Below, in pieces: positions 35,523 through 46,400 of a stretch of DNA of 64,000 bases (positions within the stretch are counted from its first letter, which is position 1; each line of letters starts with the position of its first letter). Source of the DNA: Thalassolituus oleivorans MIL-1 (lineage in GTDB: Bacteria; Pseudomonadota; Gammaproteobacteria; Pseudomonadales; Oceanobacteraceae); contig NC_020888.1 in assembly GCF_000355675.1 (NCBI RefSeq), forward strand, positions 2,126,883-2,190,882. Reading direction: 5' to 3'. The notes under the pieces were generated by a model. That model was not told where the DNA came from. It ran no database searches and saw only the letters and a list, made by a program, of their open reading frames with translations. The position numbers were made by a program, and so were the translations under genes.

Positions 35523-37466
35523 ATGCACCAGCTTCTGAAACAACAAGTACAGAAATTCATTTCGGGAGATGCGCCACTCAGTGACGATATGTCCGCCCTG
35601 CTGGCCTGCATCAGTAATACCTATAGTGCCAACGAGCTGGAGCGTGCTCAGCTTGAAGAATCGCTAGAAATGAGTGCGCGCACTTTAATAGAACGCAATG
35701 ATAGCCTTATTCGCAATATCGAAAACCAGCGCCAAGCGCAGGGAAACCTTGCACACTCATACGAAATTTTAAATGCGACATTAAACGCCTCAAAGGAAGG
35801 TGTGTTAGTTGTTGGACAAGATGATGCTCCTATTGCTTTCAATAGTCGCTACATAGAGTTAGTAATGCTCGACCAAGAGCGTATGAGCACTATGTCTGGC
35901 GTCGATTTATTTCGTAATTTCCTAAGTCTCGCGACTAACCCGAGCTTACTATACAAACAAGTAGATGCATTGAGTGCGCTTGGCAGCGATAGCCACGAAG
36001 TCTATCGCCTGAAAGATGGCCGCTGGTTAGAGGTCTACGCCTGCCGCCACAGCGTCGCGGGATTAATATGGATGCTGCGCGATATCAGTGAGATATACGA
36101 AAAAGAGGCCACCATTACCTTTCAGGCGTACCACGATAGTCTGACAGGCCTGCCAAATCGCGTACGTTTGCAAGAGCGCCTAGAACAGGCCATTGCAACA
36201 TCTCAGCGCAAGCATCGACGTTTTGCACTGTGCTACCTAGACCTTGATGGCTTTAAAACCATTAACGATAGTCTTGGCCATAACCATGGTGACGAATTAC
36301 TAAAAGAAGTATCCGCACGTTTGCAAGCGAACCTCAGAAAACAAGATACGTTAGCTCGCGTTGGCGGTGATGAGTTTGTGGTGATATTCGAACAAGTTGA
36401 AGGGCATGAAGATGTCCTAACACTAGCTGAAGGTGTACTAAAAACGCTTTACGAACCTATTCGACTTGATCGACGTGAATTTGTTATCGGTGCCTCAATG
36501 GGAATCGCTATGTATCCAACCGATGGCGAAGACTCGGGGATATTAATGCGTAACGCCGATATTGCCATGTACCGCGCCAAAGCTAACGGCAAGAATTGCT
36601 TCCACTTTTTTACCCCTGCCCTTGAGCGCATTGCACTGCAACGCATGTCATTAGAAACCAACCTCCGTAGTGCCCTAGAAAAGAACCAGCTAGAACTATT
36701 TTATCAACCAAAAGTTTGCTTGCGCGATCTGCCCGATGGTATGGAAACTGGCCATCTTCACAGTTTTGAAGCCCTACTTCGTTGGCCTCAAGCTAATGGC
36801 GGATTTATCTCACCAGAGAGCTTTATTCATATAGCCGAAGATGCCGGCATGATTGGGCGAATAGGCTATTGGATTTTGCAACAAGCGTGCTTGCAAGCCA
36901 AAGACTGGTACGACCAAGGCTATAGTGCCAACATCAGTATTAATATCTCGCCACGGCAGTTTTTAATTCCAAACTTTCACTACGAAATTATACAAATCAT
37001 TCGCGACATGAACGTTCCCGTGGAGCTTATTTCGATAGAAATAACCGAAAGCTTGTTGATGCAAGACTTAAGTCATGCCCGCGCGGTACTCGAATACTTC
37101 CGTGAAAACGGTATATTTATCTATCTGGATGATTTTGGTACGGGCTTCTCCTCACTAAATTATCTTAAAAATCTTCCTGTCGACGCGATTAAAATTGATC
37201 GAACCTTCGTCAAAGACCTCAGTTCAAGCAGCGCCGACCAAGCCATTGCCGCTTCGATTATCACCTTAGGTAAAAACCTAGATATGTTAATTGTCGCCGA
37301 AGGTATCGAAAATGCCGAGCAGGCGGATTTCCTTATTCGCAATGGTTGCGATCTTGCACAAGGCTATTATTACGGTCACCCCGTTAGCGCAGAACAGGCA
37401 AGCTTGTATCTGCACCCAGCCGACCGAACTTGCGAGCGACTTGCCAAACGCCAACGTTGCCTATAA
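35523..37466 (+). CDS. PAS-GGDEF-EAL cyclic-di-GMP protein
   Basis: A 647-residue protein: an N-terminal helical region, a PAS domain (about 80-185), a GGDEF domain with an intact VGGDEF, and an EAL domain with FEALLRW, DDFGTG and EGIENAEQ. Both c-di-GMP synthesis and breakdown motifs look intact, so the net activity cannot be told from sequence. No membrane segment. The region just upstream holds the DUF2789 remnant. Confidence 0.9.
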   Translation: MHQLLKQQVQKFISGDAPLSDDMSALLACISNTYSANELERAQLEESLEMSARTLIERNDSLIRNIENQRQAQGNLAHSYEILNATLNASKEGVLVVGQDDAPIAFNSRYIELVMLDQERMSTMSGVDLFRNFLSLATNPSLLYKQVDALSALGSDSHEVYRLKDGRWLEVYACRHSVAGLIWMLRDISEIYEKEATITFQAYHDSLTGLPNRVRLQERLEQAIATSQRKHRRFALCYLDLDGFKTINDSLGHNHGDELLKEVSARLQANLRKQDTLARVGGDEFVVIFEQVEGHEDVLTLAEGVLKTLYEPIRLDRREFVIGASMGIAMYPTDGEDSGILMRNADIAMYRAKANGKNCFHFFTPALERIALQRMSLETNLRSALEKNQLELFYQPKVCLRDLPDGMETGHLHSFEALLRWPQANGGFISPESFIHIAEDAGMIGRIGYWILQQACLQAKDWYDQGYSANISINISPRQFLIPNFHYEIIQIIRDMNVPVELISIEITESLLMQDLSHARAVLEYFRENGIFIYLDDFGTGFSSLNYLKNLPVDAIKIDRTFVKDLSSSSADQAIAASIITLGKNLDMLIVAEGIENAEQADFLIRNGCDLAQGYYYGHPVSAEQASLYLHPADRTCERLAKRQRCL

Positions 37467-37506
37467 ATTCCTGCCTCCATGAACGAGTTGAGAGGCAGAA
37501 ATTATT

Positions 37507-37971
37507 GTGAAGTATCCACACTTTATCGCGATTGATGGCAGCTCTTATGAAGAGGAAGCGCACCCAATTGCGATTGCTTGGTCACTCGATGATGGCTCAA
37601 TCAAAACAACACTTGTCCAACCAGAGGACGATTGGGAAGACTGGGACTACGCATTAGAAGATCTGCACGGCATCACTCAAGACACCCTGTTCCAGCGCGG
37701 AGAAACGGGCTGGTCGGTTATTCGCGAACTAGAACACGACCTAGAACAACCCTTCCTTATCGCCGAGGATATGGAGCGAGTAACTCAGTTGCTCGATAAA
37801 CTCTATGACAGCTGCGGTCGCGAAGTGAGTATGGAAATTGGTCGTTTAAGTGACGAGATCAGCAATGCTAGCGGCATTACTGAGCTGTATGAGGATCTTG
37901 ATTTCAGCCACCAGCCTTGCGACGAACGCGTACGTTTGATGCTAGAACTATGGGCTCGTGATAACACCTAA
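37507..37971 (+). CDS. Hypothetical exonuclease-fold-like protein
   Basis: A 154-residue protein beginning with FIAIDGSSYEEEAHPIAIAWSL. The pattern IxxDxxxxExxxxPIxIxW resembles the first strand of DnaQ-type 3'-5' exonuclease folds, and LHGITQDTL resembles their second motif. The usual catalytic DEDD set is not complete by eye (first D is present, the E is displaced), so activity is uncertain. GTG start, GAGG upstream. Confidence 0.5.
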   Translation: MKYPHFIAIDGSSYEEEAHPIAIAWSLDDGSIKTTLVQPEDDWEDWDYALEDLHGITQDTLFQRGETGWSVIRELEHDLEQPFLIAEDMERVTQLLDKLYDSCGREVSMEIGRLSDEISNASGITELYEDLDFSHQPCDERVRLMLELWARDNT

Positions 37972-37986
37972 ACAAGAACACAAACA

Positions 37987-38004
37987 ATCAAATATGAGCA
38001 CTTA
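37987..38004 (+). repeat. 18-bp direct repeat, left copy flanking hipBA
   Basis: ATCAAATATGAGCACTTA here is repeated at 39778-39795 with one difference (A for G), in the same orientation, on the other side of hipBA. Its 13-base core (ATATGANCACTTA) recurs at 38032-38044. Confidence 0.7.
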
Positions 38005-38033
38005 TCGAAATAAAAACCGATAAACGCTCATAT
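37992..38033. repeat. Inverted repeat downstream of hipA
   Basis: Left arm ATATGAGC-AC-TTATCG and right arm CGATAA-AC-GCTCATAT pair at 14 of 16 positions around a ten-base loop. It may terminate hipA or the gene at 37507; there is no clear T-run. A further core copy (38032-38044) overlaps the hipA stop codon. Confidence 0.55.
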
Positions 38034-38041
38034 ATGATCAC

Positions 38042-39361
38042 TTATATTTTACGGAAGCTGGCGCCAATCTTAGTCGCCCAACTTGCCTCAATACCCGCAT
38101 CGTCAGCATATTGAGACCAAGTTTTTAATACCTCCGCCACTTCACCCACTATCGCTCTAACACGGCGCTCACTGACATCCGCCATCGCGCCACAAGCAAG
38201 CAGATCATCCAGCACAAATCCATCGCGTTTGCCGTTAACACTCATTTGATGACTCGATGTCCACTCGCCGCTCGGATTATACGAATAGGTCACATCATAA
38301 GCGGGAGACAAGCGCCATTCACCGCGCTTATTCATTAAGAAGGCGATATTTTTCGTATGGTCGTCCTGATTACGTGCCATAACGTTAAACACCATACGAC
38401 GAAATTGCTGCTCAAGCGCTAGATGCAAATCCTGCAAGCCCATTTGGCGCATCACCCGAAACGCTTGCTCATAAGAATACGCACCCGCCATATTAAAATC
38501 GAAGTGCGCAACACCACAGAGCGTTTGCATGTGCAATTTATCTTTGCCGCCAATTCGATCAAAGCGTTTTGTTAGAAAGTGCGCGCGCCCGTTTTCTTCT
38601 AACAACTGACACGGCATCATGTCGATCCCAGCGGCTTTAGCCATTTGCGAGTAGGCATATTCGATACGAGTAAACCCTTGTGGATCATTCAACTCTTTAT
38701 CACGGTTACCCTGCACACCATCGAACTTCAACAAATAATGCTCAAAACCCTCAGGACAATCCAATTGCCCAGAGCGAACTTCATGAGTTGCCTCATTCCA
38801 TGCAATCACGGCTTTAGCGCGAGCACCACCAGCCGACGTACCCACAGAAATAATCTGCTGCAAGGCTTGAGTATCGGCCATAGAGTCATTGGCAGAATAA
38901 CCAAACTTAGCAGCCAAGCTATCCTTTTGAGCTAGGGCTCGATTAGCCAAATCCACCAGTTTAGTCATTTCTAATTGCTGATCAGGAATGCGAGTGCGTG
39001 GAGTTTCTGGTAAATACTCAAGCGCGCCCATACCACGTATGCCCATATATAAAAGACGTTCCACCGGGTTAAAACTGCCCGGTTCGCGATTCTGACTCAC
39101 TAACCACTGATCTATCAGTAAATTACCGAATTTATCAGGCAAAGAGTCCGCCAACATACCTGGCAAACCCTTGTACGATTCTTTATTCAAAGCAGGAAAT
39201 GAAAACACGCCGGCACCCAGCGGCATATGCAATGGCGAAAGCTGAATGCCCGAGCGTAAAAAAGGCTTAGCGTATTCAAAGAAACCAAGCTGACGCTGCG
39301 CATCCCATTGCACAGCACCAATGGTTATACCCCAGAGACGCACTTCTGCCACAGAAATCAC
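38042..39361 (-). CDS. hipA: HipA-family toxin kinase
   Basis: A 439-residue serine/threonine kinase of the HipA fold. VGTSAGGARAK near 173-183 is the glycine-rich loop with the autophosphorylation serine, and MARNQDDHTKNIAF near 328-341 plus SPAYDVT near 352-358 are the catalytic and metal-binding motifs. HipA of E. coli phosphorylates GltX and causes persistence. It overlaps the antitoxin gene by four bases. Confidence 0.9.
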   Translation of the reverse strand: MISVAEVRLWGITIGAVQWDAQRQLGFFEYAKPFLRSGIQLSPLHMPLGAGVFSFPALNKESYKGLPGMLADSLPDKFGNLLIDQWLVSQNREPGSFNPVERLLYMGIRGMGALEYLPETPRTRIPDQQLEMTKLVDLANRALAQKDSLAAKFGYSANDSMADTQALQQIISVGTSAGGARAKAVIAWNEATHEVRSGQLDCPEGFEHYLLKFDGVQGNRDKELNDPQGFTRIEYAYSQMAKAAGIDMMPCQLLEENGRAHFLTKRFDRIGGKDKLHMQTLCGVAHFDFNMAGAYSYEQAFRVMRQMGLQDLHLALEQQFRRMVFNVMARNQDDHTKNIAFLMNKRGEWRLSPAYDVTYSYNPSGEWTSSHQMSVNGKRDGFVLDDLLACGAMADVSERRVRAIVGEVAEVLKTWSQYADDAGIEASWATKIGASFRKI

Positions 39362-39732
39362 GCGTCATCGCCCCATGTCCAAGTGCCCTTATCTTCGGCT
39401 ACCTGACGGCTGCCAGATGCACGCTGCCGCTCGCTGCCGTTATCGACTTGCGGCCCTGCACCGCTATTCTGCAAGCTCGCCATAGGACTAGGAGGCTGAG
39501 GCGGTAGTAACAATTCGAGTTGATCGACCACACCCAGGGCGCGCATTAAGGCAATAATATTCATTAAGCTGACGTTATCCGCCCCGCTCTCCAAACGCCT
39601 TAGCGTCGACAAGCTGACGCCCGATGCCTCAGCCAACTGCGCTTGAGTTAAGTTCCGGCTTAAACGAGCACTGCGAAAACGCTCACCCAACTGCTCTAGC
39701 ACGACTAAATTACTAACTGATGAGTATTCCAT
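39358..39732 (-). CDS. hipB: HipB-type antitoxin (XRE helix-turn-helix)
   Basis: A 124-residue protein with an N-terminal XRE domain (RSARLSRNLTQAQLAEASGVSLSTLRRLESG) and a C-terminal Gln/Ser-rich tail ending in GTWTWGDDA, a motif typical of these antitoxins. It neutralises the HipA next door and probably represses the operon through the repeats around it. Confidence 0.88.
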   Translation of the reverse strand: MEYSSVSNLVVLEQLGERFRSARLSRNLTQAQLAEASGVSLSTLRRLESGADNVSLMNIIALMRALGVVDQLELLLPPQPPSPMASLQNSGAGPQVDNGSERQRASGSRQVAEDKGTWTWGDDA

Positions 39733-39777
39733 AAATATTCACATATGAATTATTAATGACAATATAGGCCACTATCT

Positions 39778-39795
39778 ATCAAATATGAACACTTA
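39778..39795 (+). repeat. 18-bp direct repeat, right copy flanking hipBA
   Basis: ATCAAATATGAACACTTA, 17 of 18 identical to the copy at 37987-38004. It lies 46 bases upstream of the hipB start, so it may be an operator, or one end of an inserted module. Confidence 0.7.
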
Positions 39796-39900
39796 AATTA
39801 GATAAAGTTTCCGACAAGTAAGGATAAGCGTTGCGTCATGCCAGAAAAGCAGTAGAGTACCCGCTCTCGCTCAACCCCTATTCAGCATCGGCAAAGTTTC

Positions 39901-40449
39901 ATGGCTATTAAAGCAACCATCTACAAAGCGGAGTTATCCGTCTCTGATATGGATCGTCATCATTATCAGACCTATAACTTAACTCTGGCACAACATCCGT
40001 CGGAAACCACCGAACGTATGATGGTTCGTATTGCCGCCTTCGTATTAAATGCTTCTGAAAGTTTAGAGTTTACTAAAGGTCTGAGCACGGATGATGAGCC
40101 AGATCTTTGGCAAAAAAGCCTATCGGATGAGATCGAGCTTTGGATTGAACTCGGCTGTCCGGATGAAAAACGCCTGCGCAAAGCCTGCAGTCGTTCGCGC
40201 CAAGTCATCCTCTATGGTTATCATGGCAATGCTTTCGATATCTGGTGGCAGCAAAACCAACAAAAATGCAGCCGCTTTGATAACTTAGCGGTCATTGCGC
40301 TGAACCCAACAGCAATAGAACAGTTGGATACCCTAGCCCAGCGCACCATGCGCTTACAGGCAAGCATCCAAGACGCTACCTTATGGTTAGGGAATACGGA
40401 TCGTAGCATTGAAATTCAACCAACTGTTTTGCAAGCCGCGAAACACTGA
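39901..40449 (+). CDS. yaeQ: YaeQ-family protein
   Basis: A 182-residue protein matching YaeQ along its length: MAIKATIYKAELSVSDMDRH at the start and DLWQKSLSDEIELWIELGCPDEKRLRKACSR in the middle (split here). YaeQ has a PD-(D/E)xK-like fold of unknown activity. It is followed nine bases later by the helicase gene. Confidence 0.9.
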   Translation: MAIKATIYKAELSVSDMDRHHYQTYNLTLAQHPSETTERMMVRIAAFVLNASESLEFTKGLSTDDEPDLWQKSLSDEIELWIELGCPDEKRLRKACSRSRQVILYGYHGNAFDIWWQQNQQKCSRFDNLAVIALNPTAIEQLDTLAQRTMRLQASIQDATLWLGNTDRSIEIQPTVLQAAKH

Positions 40450-40458
40450 GACTCAGCT

Positions 40459-41820
40459 ATGGCAACGTTTTCAAACCTACTAACACACCCGCTGCTACTA
40501 CAACGTTTAGCGCAATTAAAATACGAATCCCCTACACCGATTCAGCTAGCTGCCATTCCTTTGGTGCTTGCCGGTAAAGATTTAATGGCTGCAGCACCTA
40601 CCGGAACCGGCAAAACAGCCGCCTTCGTATTGCCGGTATTACAACTGATGGCGCAACACCCGCGTCCGTTGAATGAATACGATAAAGCCTTACCGCGAGT
40701 GTTGGTCATTGCGCCCACGCGTGAACTAGCACAACAGCTCGAAGCCAGCCTAAATCAATACGGCAAGTTAACCGATCAAAAAGTACTCATGCTTTGTGGC
40801 GGGCAAGATAACGCACGCCAGCGTCAAGACGCACTCAAAGGCTGCGACATTGTTGTCGCGACGCCAGGTCGTTTATACGAGCTGATGAATAACCGCATCC
40901 TCGATTTTGAAGCATTGCAGTGTTTGATTTTGGATGAAGCTGATCGCCTATTAGATATGGGCTTTGCCGATGACTTACAGCTGATTATTAAACGCTTACC
41001 GGCCACCCGCCAAAATCTGATGTTCTCCGCGACATCAAGCGAGCCAGTACGTGAACTGGCCGCTATGATCATGCCCAATGCCACCGCACTCGGTCAGGCT
41101 CAAGCAAACCGCACCAGCATTGATGTTAAGCAATGGCTAGTGCCAGTAGATCATACCGATAAAGGCAACGCGACCATCACCCTGCTGCGCGAAAATAAAT
41201 GGTCACAAGTGCTGATTTTTACTAAGACCAAAGCCGGTGCTAATGTTTTATTAGAGCAATTAAAAGAAGAAGGCTTTAAAGCCGAAGCATTACATGGTGA
41301 TAAACACCAAAGCGAACGCAATCGTATTTTAAATGCCTTTAAAACGCATAAATTACCGATATTAGTTGCTACCGACATCGCGGCTCGCGGTTTAGATATT
41401 GCAAACCTACCAGCAGTGGTTAACCACGATCTCCCGCCAGTGGCCGAAGATTATATTCACCGTATTGGTCGTACCGGTCGTGCTGGTGAAAAAGGCGTGG
41501 CGATTTCATTAGTGGCGGCGCACGAAATTGATACGCTCAGCGAGATCGAACAACTGATTGGCCGCATACTGCCGCGCAAAGATTTAATTGGCCACGTACC
41601 GAATCACCGCGTGCCCGATAGCGCGCCTAAAAGCCGCAAGCGCAAAGAAGAACAACCGCTGGGTAAAAAAGCCAACAAACGTCGTAGCAATAAAGCGACG
41701 CCGCCGCGTAATACCGGTACTGGTGAACGCAAAAAAGCCGGTGGCGATCGCTCTGCCGAGAATAATGGTAACTCGTTATTTGCTGGCCGTAAGAATATAA
41801 CCAAGCGCAGTATTGACTGA
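40459..41820 (+). CDS. DEAD-box RNA helicase, RhlE-like
   Basis: A 453-residue helicase: motif I APTGTGKTAAF, DEAD in LDEADRLLDMGF, SAT, and HRIGRTGRAG. A basic tail (KSRKRKEEQPLGKKANKRRSNK) follows from residue about 390, as in RhlE proteins. The motifs are complete, so RNA unwinding in ribosome assembly or decay is expected. Confidence 0.9.
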   Translation: MATFSNLLTHPLLLQRLAQLKYESPTPIQLAAIPLVLAGKDLMAAAPTGTGKTAAFVLPVLQLMAQHPRPLNEYDKALPRVLVIAPTRELAQQLEASLNQYGKLTDQKVLMLCGGQDNARQRQDALKGCDIVVATPGRLYELMNNRILDFEALQCLILDEADRLLDMGFADDLQLIIKRLPATRQNLMFSATSSEPVRELAAMIMPNATALGQAQANRTSIDVKQWLVPVDHTDKGNATITLLRENKWSQVLIFTKTKAGANVLLEQLKEEGFKAEALHGDKHQSERNRILNAFKTHKLPILVATDIAARGLDIANLPAVVNHDLPPVAEDYIHRIGRTGRAGEKGVAISLVAAHEIDTLSEIEQLIGRILPRKDLIGHVPNHRVPDSAPKSRKRKEEQPLGKKANKRRSNKATPPRNTGTGERKKAGGDRSAENNGNSLFAGRKNITKRSID

Positions 41821-41867
41821 TTCGCTAGATATCGTTGTAGTAAAAGTACAGAACTGCCTAATAAGAG

Positions 41868-41896
41868 AGCCTAACAAGAAATTGCTAGGCTTTTTT
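41868..41896 (+). terminator. Terminator after the helicase gene
   Basis: A 10-pair stem (AGCCTAACAA with TTGCTAGGCT, one mismatch), GAAA loop, then six T. It overlaps the stop codon of the convergent MtfA-like gene. Confidence 0.8.
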
Positions 41897-42727
41897 CATG
41901 CAGCAACGCTTATATTTTTTACCGCTACCACATGGGCAAGGACTGTTTTTAAAGGGCTGTAAGTCGCTCTGCATTTCAGCCATATTCTGCTGATAAAAAT
42001 CGGTTAAGTATTGATACAGCTTCGGATGCTTCTGCTGCAGCATTTTCGGCCGTTCAAAAAAATACTCCGAAGCCACAGCAAAAAACTCCGCCGAATTGGT
42101 CGCCGCATAATCACGAATATTGGAATTATTCAGTTCTACTTCGCGAATTTTTTGCTGCACAAAACTCAACCAAGGCAAGCTCACCGCAAACTCAGATAAC
42201 CGCTCAGGAAAGCCATCACAAGCACCATCGGCCATATCGACCAAATGCACAAATTCATGAATGCCGACATTATGTTTGTCGCGGTCATTATTAAAACCGA
42301 GATGTAAATCCGGTTTACTTAAGGCCATCTTACCGGCCATAGGGCCTGTACCCACCATGCCGGAAATCAGCGCATCGGGACCGCCGCATTCAAAGTGTTC
42401 ATTAAAACGGCTTGGCAGTAGAAATACGCCTTTTAAATTAACGTAATGCCAATGCGGAAAGCCCCAAACCGGAATCACGGCACTGGCGGCCACCAGCAAA
42501 CGATCATCATCCGTGACATCAACGGCAACGCCGCCAATCACCGGAGTGGTGGCTAAAAATAATAAACAACGTTGCTCAAACAAACGCTGATCATCAAGAG
42601 AAAGGTGCCGATAAAAGGCAACATGCTGAGATAAAAACTGCGACCAAGAGGCTTGCCATTCAGGCAAAGCCACCTCCGAAGATAAGCCCAGCCAACGCGC
42701 TAACTGAGCTTTAAATGCCTTCCACAT
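41885..42727 (-). CDS. MtfA-like zinc peptidase (M90) with SEC-C motif
   Basis: A 280-residue protein. GIHEFVHLVDMADG carries the HExxH zinc site of MtfA/YeeI peptidases; a C-terminal CPCGSGKKYKRCC is a SEC-C zinc motif. MtfA of E. coli controls the PtsG repressor Mlc; whether this one does is unknown. The ATG at 42727 is used rather than the TTG three codons earlier. Confidence 0.85.
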   Translation of the reverse strand: MWKAFKAQLARWLGLSSEVALPEWQASWSQFLSQHVAFYRHLSLDDQRLFEQRCLLFLATTPVIGGVAVDVTDDDRLLVAASAVIPVWGFPHWHYVNLKGVFLLPSRFNEHFECGGPDALISGMVGTGPMAGKMALSKPDLHLGFNNDRDKHNVGIHEFVHLVDMADGACDGFPERLSEFAVSLPWLSFVQQKIREVELNNSNIRDYAATNSAEFFAVASEYFFERPKMLQQKHPKLYQYLTDFYQQNMAEMQSDLQPFKNSPCPCGSGKKYKRCCMKKA

Positions 42728-42760
42728 TGGCAACAACCTTATATTCGAGATGCAATAGAT

Positions 42761-43243
42761 CTAGCTTTGAATTTCGAGCAATTCGACATCAAAAATTAAT
42801 AACGACCCCGCAGGAATATCACCAACGCGACGGCTGCCGTATGCTAAATTTGCCGGTACATAAAAACGTGTTTTTTCACCAACGGTCATGAGCTGAACAC
42901 CTTCGGTCCAACCAGGAATCACTTGATTTAAGCCAAACGCAATCGGCTCACCACGTTTAACCGAGCTATCAAAAACATTACCGTTCAGTAACGTGCCATG
43001 ATAATGCACCAGCACTTTGTCGGAAGCCGTAGGATGACGATCACCATGCCCTTGCTTGAGTACCTCGTACTGCAGTCCTGAACTGGTTTCAGTGACACCG
43101 TGCTTATCGCGATTTTCGGCCAAAAAAGCCTCACCTTCTGCCGCGGTTGCCGCCGCACCTTTACCACCAACACCTGCGCGCATTAAGCCATAAACAAGCA
43201 AAGCAGCAATCACCACGATCAACAAAATATTCAAACGACGCAC
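42761..43243 (-). CDS. FKBP-type peptidyl-prolyl isomerase, membrane-anchored
   Basis: A 160-residue protein with an N-terminal membrane helix and an FKBP domain: GLQYEVLKQGHGDRHPTASDKV, then VIPGWTEGVQLMTVGEK and AYGSR. The active-site residues (Y, F, D, W of the FKBP pocket) appear present, so it may fold envelope proteins. GTG start. Confidence 0.9.
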   Translation of the reverse strand: MRRLNILLIVVIAALLVYGLMRAGVGGKGAAATAAEGEAFLAENRDKHGVTETSSGLQYEVLKQGHGDRHPTASDKVLVHYHGTLLNGNVFDSSVKRGEPIAFGLNQVIPGWTEGVQLMTVGEKTRFYVPANLAYGSRRVGDIPAGSLLIFDVELLEIQS

Positions 43244-43448
43244 TCCAGATCAAATTTCAATGCCCGTATTATGCACATTATTCCCGCCATCAGAAACCGA
43301 GTTGCATCGAAACCAGCAACACCTCTCAATAGACCTATAATGTATCTAACCTGTCAGATTATCGTGATCGCAAAGGAATGCGACAGGCTGCTCGCTATCC
43401 GTGTCGCCCTAAGATCATACTGACAAGACCCAGCGCAGGAGCAATTGC

Positions 43449-46400
43449 ATGCTTGAGACATTACAACCCGATGCCATCGTTAACGGTTCTTATGCTTCCT
43501 TAAGTTGCAGTCAGTGGTTTCAACACATTCGTCACCTTTATGCCCCTGACGAAACCAGTTGGGTGAGATCACTAGCCGCCTCCGTTCCCTCGCAACAAGT
43601 ACATCAAGCCAGCCTGCAAGCGGCTACTTTAGTTCACGAGCTCAGAGCACAGCGTGAACACCTGCCCTTATTCGAACGTTTTATGCAGGAATATAGCCTG
43701 AGTAGCCAAGAGGGCTTAACCCTTATGGTGCTGGCCGAAGCCTTGTTACGCATTCCAGATCGACGCACCCGTGATGCACTTATTCGGGCAGAAATGAGCC
43801 ATGTGAACTGGAAGCAGCACTTAGGTCACTCAGATTCTTTTTGGGTCAATATGGCGACCCGAGGGCTCATAGCAGGTGCCACATTCGCTAGCTGGAGCCA
43901 AGATCACAATGACGATCCAAGTCAACGTAGCCGAACTATCTTCGAGCAGCTTGTCGGCCACTCAGGTGAACCTTTTGTTCGCGCTGCGCTGCAACGAGCT
44001 ATGCAGCTTTTAGGAGACCAATTTGTCGTAGGCCATACCATCGATCAAGCCCTTAGCAATGCAGGCCGTATGGCATCGGATAAAATATGTTACTCATTCG
44101 ATATGCTTGGCGAAGCCGCGATGACAGAGGACGACGCCGAAAGCTATGCCAATAGCTACTTAATGGCCCTACAACGCATAGCCGCAAGTCAAAAGACCGA
44201 CGGCCACCCACACTCATTGTCCATTAAACTTTCGGCCCTTCATCCGCGTTATGAAGAAAGCCAACATCCTCGCCTGATTTCAGAATTAGGAGGACGCTTA
44301 GCAAGCTTAGTAAGAGAGGCAAGACAACTTAACGTCGCCATCACCTTGGACGCTGAAGAAGCCGATCGCTTAGAACTATCGCTCAGTATTTTTCAGTCGG
44401 TATTCGAACAAGAAGCCATCGGCTGGGGCGGTTTTGGCATGGCCGTGCAAGCCTATAGCAAACGCGCTTTACCCGTGCTCGGTTGGCTCAACCAACTGGC
44501 ACTAGAGCACGACACTCACATCAAAGTAAGGCTGGTTAAAGGCGCGTATTGGGATACTGAAATCAAGCTTTGCCAACAACGTGGCCTTGAGGGTTATCCG
44601 ATCTTCACACGTAAAGCACACACGGATATATCTTACTTAGCCTGTACACGTTTTTTACTGTGCCACACCCCTGGGCTTACCCCCCAATTTGCTACCCACA
44701 ACGCCCAAACAGTGGCTGCGATTACCAATATGGCGGATGCACTAAAGCCCACACCTAGTTATGAATTTCAGCGCCTACATGGCATGGGGGAAGCGCTTTA
44801 TGCGCACTGGCACACCCGCAGAAACGAACCCGTTAGAGTTTACGCTCCCGTCGGCGAACATCAGCAATTATTGCCTTACCTCGTGCGAAGACTATTGGAA
44901 AACGGTGCCAACACGTCATTCGTGCATCACTTATGGGACGACGAAGTAGCCCCCGAAACACTCACTCGATCGCCATTAGAACTGGCGCGCGATCTAAATT
45001 ATTCCGCAAACCCAGCCACCCCTTTACCCTGCGATATATATGGCAAGAATCGTCGAAATTCACATGGGATTAATTTAAATATCTCATTGCAACGCGAATT
45101 ATTATTCGATGATATGCGCCGCTGGAGCAGTCATCAGTGGGAAGCCAGACCCATTACCGCAACCACAGGTAAAGGCGCTCTACTCGCCGACAAACCGGTC
45201 ATCGCTCCTTTCACAGCGCAATACCAAATTGGTCGCAGCCAGTGGTTCAACCCTGATAATATTGCCGCCGTCATGAATGCTGGAGCGGCAGGATTTGAGC
45301 GCTGGCGTTTACTCGCCCCTCGCTATGCCAACCAAGAGCGCAAAGCCTGGCTGATGCTGCTCGCCAGCGCGCTCGAAAACCACAGCGCTGAGCTTATAAC
45401 GCTGTGTGTATTAGAAGCCGGAAAAACCGTACAAGACAGTATTGATGAATTACGCGAGGCAGTGGATTTTTGTCGTTATTATGCCCGCCAAATTGATGTA
45501 CATTTCGCGCAACCCAATAAGCTCACTGGGCCAACCGGTGAATGCAATGAGCTGTATTACGAAGGTCGCGGTGTATGGCTATGTATTAGTCCTTGGAATT
45601 TTCCTTTGGCCATTTTTATTGGACAAATTGCCGCCGCCTTAGCAGCAGGAAACTCGGTCATCGCCAAACCCGCTGAAGCTACATCACTCATTGCTGCGCG
45701 CGCCGTAGAAATTGCTCATCAAGTTGGCATTCCAAAAGACTTATTACAATTCCTGCCCGGCAGTGGTGTAGACATTGGCAGCGCCGCATTTAACGATATT
45801 AATTTAGCCGGTGTTGCATTTACAGGATCACATAAGACAGCTCGACAAATTGCCCTGCAACTGGCACAGCGCAATGGTGCAATGGTGCCCTTTATCGCCG
45901 AAACCGGCGGTCAAAATGCCATGATAGTTGATTCCACCGCCTTACCCGAACAAGTAGTACGCGATGTGTTACGCAGCGCCTTTGGCAGTGCCGGTCAACG
46001 TTGTTCCGCCTTGCGTGTACTCTGCCTGCAAGACGACATTGCTGACGAGGTAATCAGGCTACTCAGCGGTGCCATGCTAGAACTGAGTGTGGGCGACCCA
46101 CTCTCGCTCAGCACGGACGTGGGCCCAGTCATTGATAGCCGTGCCCAACATTATTTACTGCGTCACATTCGCTGGTTAGAGCAACATGCGAAGTGCGTCG
46201 GCAAGGCACCCAAAGCCCCTGAAGAAGGCACCTTCGTCACTCCTGTTGCCTATGAAATTACCGACTTTGAAGCCCTACGCGAAGAACACTTTGGACCGAT
46301 TTTGCATATCTATCGCTACAGTGCAAAATCACTCAACACCCTCATCAGCAACATTAATAGCTTGGGATTCGGCCTGACTCTAAGCGTTCATAGTCGCAAT

